The notes: generated by a model not told the origin, from the sequence alone. A stretch of 64,000 nt of DNA from Pelagibius litoralis (GCF_011683915.1 NZ_JAAQPH010000003.1:186001-250000); one strand, 5' to 3'. Counted from the stretch's first letter, positions 1 to 8,845 are shown. Translations and numbers: made by a program.

Positions 1-1
1 G

Positions 2-361
2 ATTTCCTGTGCGACCCTCAGCCACCAGCCACTGGTTTGCGGCGACTGGCTGCAGCCCGGCCAACACGTCGATCTGGTCGGGGCCTTCCGGCCGGACATG
101 CGCGAAAGCGACGACCGGGCAGTGGAACGGGCCCGCGTCTTCGTCGACACCCGCGCCGGCGGGATGAGCGAGGCCGGCGACATCCTGCAGGCGATAGAGG
201 CCGGCGTCCTGAGCGAAGAGGATATCGCCGGCGATCTGTTCGAACTGACCCGGGGGGAGCGCAGCGGACGGCGCTACTATGACCAGATCACCCTGTTCAA
301 GTCAGTGGGCACGGCGATCGAAGACCTGGCGGCCGCCCAACTGGTCTATGAACGCCGGTAA
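2..361 (+). CDS. Ornithine cyclodeaminase / mu-crystallin family protein (3' end only)
   Basis: The reading frame is open from the left edge and ends at the TAA at 359-361, so only about 119 C-terminal residues are visible. They include the stretch LQPGQHVDLVGAFRPDMRE, followed by a VFVDTRAGG segment and a C-terminal KSVGTAIEDLAAAQLVYE. These are typical of the ornithine cyclodeaminase/mu-crystallin family, where the G-x-x-V-D-L-V-G-A-F-x-P-x-x-R-E segment lies in the NAD-binding Rossmann domain. Members include ornithine and alanine dehydrogenases or deaminases and ketimine reductases, and the substrate cannot be told from this fragment. The next gene, an FAD amino-acid oxidase, begins 12 bases downstream, so the two are probably cotranscribed for catabolism of one amino acid or imino acid. 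Confidence 0.85.
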   Translation: MSCATLSHQPLVCGDWLQPGQHVDLVGAFRPDMRESDDRAVERARVFVDTRAGGMSEAGDILQAIEAGVLSEEDIAGDLFELTRGERSGRRYYDQITLFKSVGTAIEDLAAAQLVYERR

Positions 362-373
362 AGAGGAGCCGTC

Positions 374-1492
374 ATGAAAGTCCTGATCGTCGGCGGCGGA
401 ATAGTGGGCCTTTCGACCGCCTGGGCACTGGTCCGCCAGGGCCACGACCCGGTCCTTCTCGAACAGGGCCCCCTGCCGCAGACGGCCGGCGCCTCCTACG
501 ACCAGCATCGCCTGATCCGCCTGCCCTATGCCGACCAACTGGGCTACTGCGCCATGGTGGTCGACGCCTTCAAGGCCTGGAGCCGGCTGTGGGACGACCT
601 GGGCGAATCCCACTATGCCGAGATCGGCAGCCTGGCTGTCTCCACCGCCGCGAACGACTGGGCCGACCTCTCGCGCCTCACTTTGGACCGGCTTGGGCTC
701 GGCTACGAAACCCTGGACGCCAAGGAAATTGAAGCGCGCTGCCCCTTCATGACCGTGCCGGCGCAGGCCTGGGGCCTGCTCAACCAACGCGGCGGCCTGC
801 TCTTCGCCTCGCGCATCGTCGAGGCGCTGGTCCGCTATCTGCAGCATCGCGGGGTCAGCCTGCGGGCGGAACACCGGATTGTCAGCGTCGATCCCGGCGC
901 CGGCTGCGTCACCCTGGAAAACGGCAATCGCGAGTCGGCGGAGGCCATCGTGGTCACCGCCGGTGCCTGGACCGCCAAGCTGTTTCCCGAACTGGCGCGC
1001 CGCGCGGTGGCGCATCGCCAGGTGGTCGCCTACCTGGAGCCGCCGGAGAGCCAGGCTGAGGCCTGGGCCGCCGCCCCGGCCATGGTGCACCTGCTGAACG
1101 AGGTCGACATCTATGCCGCCCCGCCGGTTGCCGGTACCGAACTGAAGTTCGGCGCCGGGAAGCACCGCCGGCCCGGCGACCCCGACCGTCTCGACCCGCT
1201 GGGCGAGACGGAGGCCGCCGAGGTCGCCGCCGCCTTCCGGCCCCTGCTGAAAGACTTCGACGACTACAGGATTCTGCGGGGCCAGGTCTGCCCCTATGCG
1301 GTATCGCCCGATGATCGCTTCGTGACGGAGCGCAACGGCGGTGTGACGGTGATCGGCGGCTGCAGCGGCCATATGTTCAAATTCGGCGCCCTGATGGGCG
1401 AGGAACTGGCCAAAACGGCCATCGGGGAGCGTCCCTACGAGGACTTTCGCGACTGGGCCGAGGGCCGCCGGGAAGGTCTTTCGGAGGTCTGA
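374..1492 (+). CDS. FAD-dependent oxidoreductase of the DAO (D-amino-acid / sarcosine oxidase) family
   Basis: This 372-residue protein starts with a dinucleotide-binding fold: VLIVGGGIVGLSTAWAL at residues 3-19 contains GxGxxG, and an acidic residue (LLEQG) ends the second strand. The C-terminal part contains GGCSGHMFKFG, the FAD-pyrophosphate contact of monomeric sarcosine oxidase/DAO enzymes. The family oxidises secondary or D-amino acids with O2 or another acceptor; the exact substrate is not determinable. An RBS (aagaggag) precedes the ATG. It sits 12 bases after an ornithine cyclodeaminase-family gene, which suggests a two-enzyme amine catabolic unit. Its stop is followed about 70 bases later by pyrF, which is a separate function. 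Confidence 0.85.
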   Translation: MKVLIVGGGIVGLSTAWALVRQGHDPVLLEQGPLPQTAGASYDQHRLIRLPYADQLGYCAMVVDAFKAWSRLWDDLGESHYAEIGSLAVSTAANDWADLSRLTLDRLGLGYETLDAKEIEARCPFMTVPAQAWGLLNQRGGLLFASRIVEALVRYLQHRGVSLRAEHRIVSVDPGAGCVTLENGNRESAEAIVVTAGAWTAKLFPELARRAVAHRQVVAYLEPPESQAEAWAAAPAMVHLLNEVDIYAAPPVAGTELKFGAGKHRRPGDPDRLDPLGETEAAEVAAAFRPLLKDFDDYRILRGQVCPYAVSPDDRFVTERNGGVTVIGGCSGHMFKFGALMGEELAKTAIGERPYEDFRDWAEGRREGLSEV

Positions 1493-1560
1493 TGCCAAAG
1501 TTCGCGATCATCCCCGCCTGCCTCTGGTAGCGCCGCCCCGGCTCTGCTAGTTAGAGCCCC

Positions 1561-2322
1561 ATGACAACGAACATGACAACGAAAACGACACGCAAGACCA
1601 TCGCACCGCAGGATCGCATCTTCGTCGGCCTGGATACCCCCGATATCGAACGCGCCGCGGCGCTCGCGAAATCGCTCGCCGGCGCCGTCGGCGGCATAAA
1701 GATCGGCAAGGAGCTGTTCACCGCCCAGGGGCCCGACGGCGTACGTCTGGTGGCCGGCGGTGCGCCCTTGTTCCTGGACCTCAAGTTCCACGACATCCCC
1801 AACACCGTGGCCGGCGCCGTACGTGCCGCCGTCCACCTGCGCCCGGCCATCCTGAACGTCCATGCCTCCGGCGGGCGCGCCATGATGCAGGCCGCCGCCC
1901 AGGCCGCGCGGGAAGCCGCCGAGGATCTGGGGACTGAACGGCCCAAGGTCATCGGCGTCACGGTGCTGACCAGCCTGGACGCCCGGGACCTGGAAGAAGT
2001 CGGCCAGCGCGGCCCGGCCGGGGAACAGGTTCTGCGTCTCGCCCGCCTGACCCAGGACAGCGGCCTGGACGGCGTGGTCTGCTCGCCCCGGGAGATCGAG
2101 GCCCTGCGCCGGGCCTGCGGACCCGATTTTCTGCTGGTGGTGCCGGGCATCCGTCCGTCCTGGTCGACAAGCGACGACCAGAAGCGGGTGATGACCCCGG
2201 AAGAAGCGGTTGCCGCCGGCGCCGACCACCTGGTCATCAGCCGTCCGATTATCGCGGCGGACGACCCTCTGGCCGCCGCCCAGCGCATCGCCGGCGATCT
2301 GAGCGGGGCACTGATAGACTAA
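1561..2322 (+). CDS. pyrF: Orotidine 5'-phosphate decarboxylase
   Basis: The 253-residue product matches OMP decarboxylase, the last step of UMP synthesis (OMP to UMP plus CO2; cytosolic TIM-barrel dimer). The catalytic signature DLKFHDIPNT is at residues 73-82, with Lys75 and the Asp-Lys-Asp charge network, and FVGLDTPD (21-28) forms the first barrel strand. The phosphate-binding end of the barrel reads VVPGIRPSW, followed later by HLVISRPI. The N-terminus is Thr-rich (MTTNMTTKTTRKT), and a second in-frame ATG four codons in is a possible alternative start. In many alphaproteobacteria pyrF lies close to trpF; here four membrane-protein genes separate them, the first only four bases after the pyrF stop. 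Confidence 0.96.
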   Translation: MTTNMTTKTTRKTIAPQDRIFVGLDTPDIERAAALAKSLAGAVGGIKIGKELFTAQGPDGVRLVAGGAPLFLDLKFHDIPNTVAGAVRAAVHLRPAILNVHASGGRAMMQAAAQAAREAAEDLGTERPKVIGVTVLTSLDARDLEEVGQRGPAGEQVLRLARLTQDSGLDGVVCSPREIEALRRACGPDFLLVVPGIRPSWSTSDDQKRVMTPEEAVAAGADHLVISRPIIAADDPLAAAQRIAGDLSGALID

Positions 2323-2325
2323 GCA

Positions 2326-3267
2326 ATGACGTCTCAACACCCCTCTCCCTCGGGCCCGCCCACCGGCGCCGTGGCCGACCTGCCGGTTGCCGCCACGGTG
2401 GTCGCCAGCTTCGCCTCGGTCTTCGGTCAGATCGGCCTGGTCGCCCAGGCGGCCAAGGGCGCCTTCGTCATGCTGTTGGCGGCCTCCCTGATTTCCCTGG
2501 CCCTGCCGAACAGCGGTCTCGTCAATTTCTTCATGATCCTCGTCAGCCTCGCCGCCACCAGCCACTTCGGGGTCAACTGGTGTCGCGTCATGCTGCTGGG
2601 CCCGCAGGGACTGCCGACGCGCAGCCTGGGCTGGGGCGACGTGCATTGGCGCTTCTTCGGCAACGGCCTGATGATCTTCGTGATTATGATCGTGATGATG
2701 CTGCCGCTCACCGTCATCGGTTCCTTTCTTGCCGCGATCCTGGGTCTGGTGCGCGCGCCGGATCAGGTCGGACCGGGGATCGCGCTGGTTTTCCTGCTGG
2801 TCTTCCTGGGCATTCTCTATGTCCTGGCCCGGCTGGGTTTCGTCTTCCCCGCCGTGGCGGCGGAGGAGGGCTATGGCCTCGGCCTGTCGTGGAAGCACAC
2901 GGCGGGGCAGGGCTTTCGGATCACCGCCGCCCTCTTTGCCGCCGGCCTGCCCATCGCCGTGGCGCAGCTGATGTTGACCGTCTTCCTGATCCAAACCCTT
3001 TTCGGCATCTCCATCGCGGAGCTCATGCCGCAACTGCCGGCACCGGGCGAGAGCTTCCCGCCGGAGCCCGCGCCGGGCAGCAGCCCGGCAGAGGCCCCCT
3101 CCGCCATCGCCGTGATCATCTTCAACCTGATCTCGGCCGCAGCGAATTTCCTCTCCTTCGCGGTGCTGTTCTCGCTGCTCTGCATCGCTTTTCGCACCTG
3201 CACCGGCTGGGTGCCGCCCCAGGGCAGCGTTCCCATGGCCGTGCCCCCGCGCGAAGACGACGACTAG
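2326..3267 (+). CDS. Integral membrane protein, paralogue 1 of a four-gene tandem array
   Basis: I do not recognise a named family. The 313-residue protein has about six hydrophobic segments (roughly residues 45-75, 113-142, 150-175, 200-227 and 261-288, with long ones possibly split). The motif ARLGFVFPAVA (168-178) is followed by SWKHTAGQGFRIT (188-200), and FRTCTGWVP (289-297) lies near the end. These recur at almost the same positions in the next three genes, so the four are diverged duplicates. The region after residue 230 is Pro/Glu-rich, probably a periplasmic or cytosolic loop. The ATG lies four bases after the pyrF stop, which implies coupling. Function is unknown; multi-pass proteins of this general look are often filed as uncharacterised membrane or glycerophosphoryl diester phosphodiesterase-membrane-like domains, but I cannot confirm that. 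Confidence 0.75.
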   Translation: MTSQHPSPSGPPTGAVADLPVAATVVASFASVFGQIGLVAQAAKGAFVMLLAASLISLALPNSGLVNFFMILVSLAATSHFGVNWCRVMLLGPQGLPTRSLGWGDVHWRFFGNGLMIFVIMIVMMLPLTVIGSFLAAILGLVRAPDQVGPGIALVFLLVFLGILYVLARLGFVFPAVAAEEGYGLGLSWKHTAGQGFRITAALFAAGLPIAVAQLMLTVFLIQTLFGISIAELMPQLPAPGESFPPEPAPGSSPAEAPSAIAVIIFNLISAAANFLSFAVLFSLLCIAFRTCTGWVPPQGSVPMAVPPREDDD

Positions 3268-3303
3268 AGTCTTTTCAACTTACGTCGAAGCGGCACCGGC
3301 CGC
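3265..3303 (+). repeat. Short post-stop repeat, copy 1
   Basis: Immediately at the TAG of the preceding membrane-protein gene the sequence reads tagagtcttttcaactta, then after a short spacer gcggcaccggcc. The same two blocks, with a shorter spacer, follow the TAG of the reductase gene at 28157. It may be a dispersed intergenic element or a transcript-end motif; no dyad strong enough for an intrinsic terminator is apparent. Confidence 0.35.
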
Positions 3304-3383
3304 CGTTTCCTTTCTCTTGGTCGAACGAGAGTGCCCCTGTTATCGTTCTGGTTGGAGAAGCGCATCTTCGGGGGAAGACAAAG

Positions 3384-4277
3384 GTGTCCGATCAGGAAAC
3401 AGCGGTTGCCTTGCCCGGTTTGGGCATCGCGGCGACCGTAAGCAGTGCCTACCGCGCCGTTTTCGGCCAGTTCTGGCCGCTCTGCAAAGCAGCGGCCCTG
3501 CCTTTTTTCCTCAGCCTCGTGATTGGCGTACTCGGCGTGTTCGTTGCAGACACCCATGTCGTCCTGGACATCGGTGTGCAGCTTCTCAGTCTGCTTCCCC
3601 TGGTGATCTTCGGGATTGCCTGGGGCCGCATCGTGCTGGTCGGGCCCAGGAGCGGCGCCATCCCGAAACCGCTGTTCGGCCGGCGGACCGGAGTCTATTT
3701 CGGCTATATCCTGGCCCATATGCTGCTGATCATGCTGCCGATCATGGGTCTGGTGATCGCCGCCGTCGGAACGGCATTCCTGACCGGCGGTTTCGCACCC
3801 GGTATGGAACTGGAAAGTGGCGCAACACAGGTCCTCTGGCTTTTGCCCGCAAGCTTCCTGCTCTATCTGATCCTGCTATATTTCTCCGCCCGGCTGGCCC
3901 TGGTGTTCCCCGCCGTGACGCTGGACCAGAAACTGGGCCTGCTCGGTTCCTGGCGCCTGACCCGCGGCAGCGGCTTTAAGCTCTACATCGCGATGATCCT
4001 GATCGTTATTCCTGTTATCGTGTCGGTGATGATCGGCGGTGCGTTCCTGGGTGGCCTTGTGTTCACCAACCTGGACCAGCCGGGCCTGTCGTTGATCACC
4101 GCTGACGGCGGGCTGGATTTGGTGACCCTCGCCCTTATCGCCGCGCCGGCGACGATTTTTTCGGTCGTGGTTCAGTACGTCACCTTCGGGCTGATCGTCG
4201 CAGCCTTCGCCAAGGCCTACGCCCAGTTGAGCGGCTGGGGCGGCCCGCGCCAGGAGGTGCTGGAACGTTTTGAATGA
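3384..4277 (+). CDS. Integral membrane protein, paralogue 2 of a four-gene tandem array
   Basis: I chose the GTG at 3384 (preceded by the purine-rich gggggaagacaaag) because the long upstream extension of this frame only shadows the previous gene. The 297-residue product starts VSDQETAVALPGLG and has about six hydrophobic stretches. Family motifs line up with the neighbours: ARLALVFPAVTLDQ at 169-182, SWRLTRGSGFKL at 189-200, and a C-terminal QLSGWGGPRQEVLERFE. The terminal ERF(E/D) is shared with paralogues 3 and 4. The gene overlaps paralogue 3 by four bases (ATGA), so the array is translated as one unit. No enzyme motif is visible. A membrane-assembly or transport role would be a guess. 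Confidence 0.75.
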   Translation: MSDQETAVALPGLGIAATVSSAYRAVFGQFWPLCKAAALPFFLSLVIGVLGVFVADTHVVLDIGVQLLSLLPLVIFGIAWGRIVLVGPRSGAIPKPLFGRRTGVYFGYILAHMLLIMLPIMGLVIAAVGTAFLTGGFAPGMELESGATQVLWLLPASFLLYLILLYFSARLALVFPAVTLDQKLGLLGSWRLTRGSGFKLYIAMILIVIPVIVSVMIGGAFLGGLVFTNLDQPGLSLITADGGLDLVTLALIAAPATIFSVVVQYVTFGLIVAAFAKAYAQLSGWGGPRQEVLERFE

Positions 4278-5101
4278 TCAGTAACGAACCCCCGCAAGAG
4301 GCTGTTGGCGCCCTGCCGGTCTCGGCAACCATCGTTGAACTCTACGCCACGCTTTATCGCCGGGCTTCGGGCCTGGCGGTCCGCCTCGGCCTGCCGACGG
4401 TGATTTCGATCTTCTTCCTGTTCCTGGCGGGCGGCCAGCTGCATCCCCTGTTTGCCTATGTTCTCTGGTACCTCTTCCTGGCCCTGCCGATGACCCTGCT
4501 GGGGGTCTCCTGGCTGCGCCTTCTGCTGCTGGGGGACAACAAGACGCCTTTCGCGGTTTTCTCCGACTTCGACGAACGGCATCGCCGCTTTTTCAAATAC
4601 AGCCTGTTGCTGTCACTCATCACCCTGCCGCTGGTCTTTCTGCAGTACGCTTTGGAGACCGGCAGCGGCGCGAACGGCGCCGAGGGACAGAACACGGACT
4701 TCGCCGACGACACCGCGGCGGGAGAGAACCCCTTCGCGGACCTGATCTACTGGATGGCCTACCTGCCGCTGTTCTACATCCAGCTGAGGCTGTCTTTCGT
4801 GCTGCCGGCCATCGCGGTGGACGAGACCTACGGCTTCGCCGATGCCTGGCGCCACACCCAAAGCCAGGGCGGGCGGCTGTTCCTCATCGCAGCCATCGCC
4901 GTGCTGGGGCCCTGGCTGGTCTGGTACTACAGTCCGGCCTGGTCCGACGAACCGCTCTGGCAACTCGTCGTCTTCTGCTTCTATCACTTCTCGATCTTCC
5001 TGCATCAAGGCGCCTTCCTGGCCCTGCTCGCCATCGCCTTTCGCAGCTGTACCGGCTGGGTCCCGGCCCCCGACCGGCGCATCATCGAGCGCTTTGAGTA
5101 A
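4274..5101 (+). CDS. Integral membrane protein, paralogue 3 of a four-gene tandem array
   Basis: The 275-residue protein begins MISNEPPQEAVGALPVSATI; the (A/D)LPV(S/A)AT segment also appears in paralogue 1. It has about six hydrophobic segments and an acidic loop around residues 130-153. The family core LRLSFVLPAIAVDE (171-184), AWRHTQSQGGRL (191-202) and the C-terminal FRSCTGWVPAPDRRIIERFE match the other copies. The ATG overlaps the preceding stop and the next gene starts two bases after this stop, so translation is tightly coupled. Function is not recognised. Conservation of an acidic (D/E)E pair after the FPAxA motif and of a W-R-x-T block across copies suggests one structural fold rather than chance hydrophobic similarity. 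Confidence 0.75.
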   Translation: MISNEPPQEAVGALPVSATIVELYATLYRRASGLAVRLGLPTVISIFFLFLAGGQLHPLFAYVLWYLFLALPMTLLGVSWLRLLLLGDNKTPFAVFSDFDERHRRFFKYSLLLSLITLPLVFLQYALETGSGANGAEGQNTDFADDTAAGENPFADLIYWMAYLPLFYIQLRLSFVLPAIAVDETYGFADAWRHTQSQGGRLFLIAAIAVLGPWLVWYYSPAWSDEPLWQLVVFCFYHFSIFLHQGAFLALLAIAFRSCTGWVPAPDRRIIERFE

Positions 5102-5103
5102 CC

Positions 5104-5934
5104 ATGTCGACGACCGAGTTATCGCCCCCGACCAAACTGCCGATCTGGCAAACCGCGAAGGCCGGATACAGCGAAACCTATCGCAATCTCAGGGCCTTTC
5201 TGACGGCAGCGGCACTGCCCTTTGCGCTTTCGCTGCTTCTCGCAGCCACATTTGCCGATGCGCCGGAAGGGCAGGGCTTCACGATCTTGCACAGCGCACT
5301 GGATATCCTGATCGTCGCGCTCTTCGAGCTGGCCTGGTATCGGCACCTGATGCTGCAGTCAGCCGAAACCCGGCCTCGCCTGTTACCCCGACCGGGTGCA
5401 AGACTACTTGCCTACCTGGGCTATGCATGGCTGCTGGGCCTCGCCTTCATTCCCGCAATGCTCACCTTGGAACAGCCGACCGGCACAGAGGACACCGCAT
5501 CAACCGCCCATGGAATGCTTTTGGCTCAAATGGCTGCGGTCATTCTGCTCTACATCTTCGCCCTTTATCTGAACGTCCGTCTCGGCTTCGCGTTCTTGTG
5601 GATTGCGATCGATGAAACCGGCCGCCTTGGGGAGTCCTGGCGTAGCACCAAAGACAATGGCCTTCGTCTGCTCGCGGTTGTCATGATCGTCGCCGCCCCG
5701 TTTCTGGGTATCGCCGTCATCGGAAGCGTCGTCACGGCTACGATGTTTCCGGATGTGCTGACCCAACTCGAAACCCCCGAGGCCGGAGGAGGGCCGTTCT
5801 GGTTCGGTCTGGTCGCCGAACAGACCCTGATCTACATCTTCTACGCCGTCGGCTCCGCCGCCTTCGTCCATGCCTTCAGCAACCTGACCGGCTGGTCCCT
5901 TAACCAAAAGAAAATCCTGGAGCGCTTCGACTAA
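5104..5934 (+). CDS. Integral membrane protein, paralogue 4 of a four-gene tandem array
   Basis: The 276-residue product again has about six hydrophobic stretches and the family core VRLGFAFLWIAIDE (158-171), SWRSTKDNGLRL (178-189) and the ending NLTGWSLNQKKILERFD. The proline of the FPA motif is replaced (FLW), making this and paralogue 2 the more diverged members. The start at 5104 follows the previous stop by two bases. This region looks less GC-rich than the flanking biosynthetic genes. The array ends here and trpF begins 43 bases later, so trpF may depend partly on transcription through the array. Function is unknown. Confidence 0.72.
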   Translation: MSTTELSPPTKLPIWQTAKAGYSETYRNLRAFLTAAALPFALSLLLAATFADAPEGQGFTILHSALDILIVALFELAWYRHLMLQSAETRPRLLPRPGARLLAYLGYAWLLGLAFIPAMLTLEQPTGTEDTASTAHGMLLAQMAAVILLYIFALYLNVRLGFAFLWIAIDETGRLGESWRSTKDNGLRLLAVVMIVAAPFLGIAVIGSVVTATMFPDVLTQLETPEAGGGPFWFGLVAEQTLIYIFYAVGSAAFVHAFSNLTGWSLNQKKILERFD

Positions 5935-5977
5935 CTCCCATTGACTTGCCAGCCCTCGCCCGCCCTAATCCGCGACC

Positions 5978-6625
5978 ATGAGCGTTGATGTGAAAATCTG
6001 CGGGATCTCGACACCGGCGGCGATGAGCGCCGCGGTGACGGGCGGGGCTGCCTTCGTCGGCCTGGTGTTCTATCCGCCCAGCCCACGCTCGGTGACGCCG
6101 GAGCAGGCCGCGCCCCTGGCCGCCCTGGTGCCGGAGGGCATCGTGAAGACCGGCCTGCTGGTCGATGCCGACGACGCCACCATCGCAGCCATCCTGAAAG
6201 AGGTGCCGCTGGACCTGCTGCAGCTGCATGGCAGCGAAACGCCGGAACGGGCGGCGGCAATCAAGGCGCGCTTCGGCGTCAGGGTGATGAAGGTGCTGAA
6301 ACTGCACCAGGAAAGCGATCTGGCGGCGGTCGAGCCCTACCTCGGCGTGGTCGATCGCCTGCTGTTCGACGCCAAGCCGCCGGCGGAGATGAAAAACACC
6401 CTGCCCGGCGGTAATGCCCTCAGCTTCGACTGGTCGATTCTGGCCGGCAAAACCTGGCCTTTGCCGTGGATGCTGGCCGGCGGCCTGACGGCGGACAACC
6501 TGGCCGAGGCGGTGGCGGTGACCGGTGCCCCGGCACTCGACATCTCCTCCGGCGTCGAAGACGCGCCGGGCCGGAAAAACCCTGAGAAAATCAGGGCTTT
6601 CCTGGCCGCCGCTAAGGCGCTCTAG
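5978..6625 (+). CDS. trpF: Phosphoribosylanthranilate isomerase
   Basis: The 215-residue protein has the PRAI signature VKICGI at residues 5-10, with the catalytic cysteine (Cys8) in the first strand of the TIM barrel. It also has DLLQLHGSETPE and the C-terminal phosphate-binding LDISSGVEDAPGRKN. It performs the Amadori rearrangement of N-(5'-phosphoribosyl)anthranilate to CdRP in tryptophan synthesis. Length is normal for bacterial monofunctional TrpF. It precedes trpB and trpA on the same strand, the usual alphaproteobacterial trpFBA order. The 127 bases between trpF and trpB show no Trp-rich leader peptide or obvious attenuator. Confidence 0.96.
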   Translation: MSVDVKICGISTPAAMSAAVTGGAAFVGLVFYPPSPRSVTPEQAAPLAALVPEGIVKTGLLVDADDATIAAILKEVPLDLLQLHGSETPERAAAIKARFGVRVMKVLKLHQESDLAAVEPYLGVVDRLLFDAKPPAEMKNTLPGGNALSFDWSILAGKTWPLPWMLAGGLTADNLAEAVAVTGAPALDISSGVEDAPGRKNPEKIRAFLAAAKAL

Positions 6626-6752
6626 GCGGCTTTGTCGGGCGACAATATGCCTGCCCGGCGCCCGGCGCGGGGCATTGCAGCGGCGGCGCTAATCGGGCAA
6701 AGTCCGCCCTTAATCAACGATAAACTCCGCGAACAAGGACAGGACGTCCCCC

Positions 6753-7985
6753 ATGGGAACGCTGAACACCTTCCGCGCCGGTCCGGACGAGACCGGCCAT
6801 TTCGGCCTTTTCGGCGGCCGTTTCGTCGCCGAAACCCTGATGCCGCTGATCCTGGACGTCGAGCGCGCCTATACCGCCGCCCGCCAGGACCCGAGCTATC
6901 AGGCGGAATACGACTACTACGCCAAGCATTATGTCGGCCGGCCGAGCCCGCTCTATTTCGCCGAGCGCCTGACCGCGGAGCTGCGCAAGGACGCCGCGGA
7001 CGATAAGGGCGCGAAGGTCTATTTCAAGCGCGACGAGCTGAACCACACCGGCTCCCACAAGGCCAACAACGTGCTCGGCCAGATCCTGCTGGCGCGGCGC
7101 ATGGGCAAGACCCGCATCATCGCCGAGACCGGGGCAGGGCAGCACGGCGTCGCCACCGCCACATTCTGCGCCCTTTTCGACCTGCCCTGCGTGATCTACA
7201 TGGGCGCCACCGATATCGAGCGCCAGGCCCCCAACGTGTTCCGCATGAAACTGCTGGGCGCCGAGGTCAGGCCGGTGACCAGCGGCACCGGCACCCTGAA
7301 GGACGCCATGAACGACGGCCTGCGCGACTGGGTCGCCAACGTCGAGAACACCTTCTACATCATCGGCACGGCGGCGGGGCCGCACCCCTATCCGGCCATG
7401 GTGCGCGACTTCCAGTCGATCATCGGCCAAGAGGTGCGCGAGCAGATCATGGAGGCCGAAGGGCGCCTGCCCGACGCGCTGGTCGCCTGCATCGGCGGCG
7501 GTTCCAACGCCATCGGGCTGTTCCATCCCTTCCTGGACGACAAGGATGTGCGCATCGTCGGTGTCGAAGCCGCCGGCCACGGCATCCCGACCGGCGAACA
7601 CGCCGCTTCGCTGACCGGCGGGCGGCCCGGCGTGCTGCATGGCAACCGCACCTACCTGCTGCAGAACGACGACGGCCAGATCACCGATGCTCATTCGATC
7701 TCCGCCGGGCTGGACTACCCCGGCATCGGCCCGGAGCATTCCTGGCTGCACGATACCGGCCGCGCCGAATACGTCTCCGCCACCGATAGCGAGGCGTTGG
7801 AAGCCTTTCAACTCTGCTCTCGCATCGAGGGCATCATCCCGGCGCTGGAGCCGGCCCATGCCCTGGCCCATGTCTGCAAGCTGGCGCCGCAGATGGACCG
7901 CGACGCGCTGCTGGTCATGAACATGTGCGGGCGCGGCGACAAGGACGTCTTCACCGTCGCCGAGGCGCTGGGGGTCAAACTGTGA
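6753..7985 (+). CDS. trpB: Tryptophan synthase beta subunit
   Basis: The 410-residue PLP enzyme joins indole and serine to give tryptophan. The PLP lysine is Lys103 in [23 protein letters not shown] and the glycine loop [12 protein letters not shown] that binds the PLP phosphate are intact, as is [18 protein letters not shown]. An RBS (aaggacagga) lies ahead of the ATG. The N-terminal [20 protein letters not shown] is typical of TrpB1 enzymes that pair with TrpA. The stop overlaps the trpA start (GTGA), consistent with stoichiometric synthesis of the alpha2beta2 complex. Confidence 0.97.
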   Translation: MGTLNTFRAGPDETGHFGLFGGRFVAETLMPLILDVERAYTAARQDPSYQAEYDYYAKHYVGRPSPLYFAERLTAELRKDAADDKGAKVYFKRDELNHTGSHKANNVLGQILLARRMGKTRIIAETGAGQHGVATATFCALFDLPCVIYMGATDIERQAPNVFRMKLLGAEVRPVTSGTGTLKDAMNDGLRDWVANVENTFYIIGTAAGPHPYPAMVRDFQSIIGQEVREQIMEAEGRLPDALVACIGGGSNAIGLFHPFLDDKDVRIVGVEAAGHGIPTGEHAASLTGGRPGVLHGNRTYLLQNDDGQITDAHSISAGLDYPGIGPEHSWLHDTGRAEYVSATDSEALEAFQLCSRIEGIIPALEPAHALAHVCKLAPQMDRDALLVMNMCGRGDKDVFTVAEALGVKL

Positions 7986-8818
7986 GCGCGCCAAGCCGGA
8001 TCGAGCGGCGCTTCGCCGACCTGAAGGCCGAGGGCCGCGGCGCCCTGGTCACCTTCGTCACCGCTGGCGATCCCGACCCTGAAACGGCGCTGGAACTGGT
8101 GAAGGGCCTGCCCGGCGCCGGAGCCGACCTGATCGAACTGGGCATGCCGTTCTCCGACCCCATGGCCGAGGGCCCGACGATCCAGGCCTCCAGCCTGCGC
8201 GCCCTGAACGCCGGTATGACCCTGGCCAAAACCCTGGACATGGTGCGCGCCTTTCGCGCCGGCGATGATGCGACGCCGATCATCCTGATGGGCTACTACA
8301 ACCCGATCTACATCTATGGCGTGGAGCGCTTCGTCAGCGATGCCAAGGAAGCCGGCGTCGACGGCCTGATCATGGTCGACCTGCCGCCGGAGGAAGACGA
8401 AGAGCTTTGCCTGCCGGCGCTGAAGGCCGGTATCCACTGGATCCGCCTGGCAACGCCGACCACCGACGACAAGCGCCTGCCCACGGTGCTGAACAACACC
8501 AGCGGCTTCGTCTACTATGTCTCCATCATGGGCATCACCGGCACCAAGACCGTGCCGGTGGATCATGTCCGCGAGGCGGTGGCGCGCCTGCGCCGCCACA
8601 CCGATCTGCCGATCGCCGTCGGCTTCGGCATCCGCACGCCCGAAGCCGCAGCGGCGATATCCCAGGCCGGCGACGCCGCCGTTGTCGGCTCCGCCATCGT
8701 CGATGCCATCAAGGCGGAGCTGGACGACCACGGCAAAGCCAAGCCGGGACTGGTCGCCAAGGTCCTGGCTTTCGTCGAATCGCTGTCCAACGGCGTGCGC
8801 AGCAACCGGGCGGCTTAA
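7982..8818 (+). CDS. trpA: Tryptophan synthase alpha subunit
   Basis: I chose the GTG at 7982, which overlaps the trpB stop and gives a normal-length 278-residue protein. The upstream ATG in this frame lies deep inside trpB. The catalytic glutamate is Glu52 and the active-site aspartate Asp59 in [28 protein letters not shown] (22-32), [11 protein letters not shown] and the phosphate-binding [12 protein letters not shown] and VVGSAIV are present. It cleaves indole-3-glycerol phosphate to indole, which is channelled to TrpB. accD follows after 27 bases, the common trpBA-accD-folC arrangement. Confidence 0.97.
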   Translation: MSAPSRIERRFADLKAEGRGALVTFVTAGDPDPETALELVKGLPGAGADLIELGMPFSDPMAEGPTIQASSLRALNAGMTLAKTLDMVRAFRAGDDATPIILMGYYNPIYIYGVERFVSDAKEAGVDGLIMVDLPPEEDEELCLPALKAGIHWIRLATPTTDDKRLPTVLNNTSGFVYYVSIMGITGTKTVPVDHVREAVARLRRHTDLPIAVGFGIRTPEAAAAISQAGDAAVVGSAIVDAIKAELDDHGKAKPGLVAKVLAFVESLSNGVRSNRAA

Positions 8819-8845
8819 CGCCGCATCAGTCTGGAGGGTTCGTTT

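Noticed and set aside
2580-3383. Long N-terminal extension of the second membrane paralogue
   Set aside because: The extension overlaps the first paralogue in another frame and is Arg/Ala/Pro-rich without membrane segments; the GTG at 3384 gives a protein matching its neighbours in length.
6580-6596. Hairpin ccctga-gaaaa-tcaggg near the trpF end
   Set aside because: It lies inside the trpF coding sequence, has only a 6-bp stem and lacks a T-tract on the coding strand.
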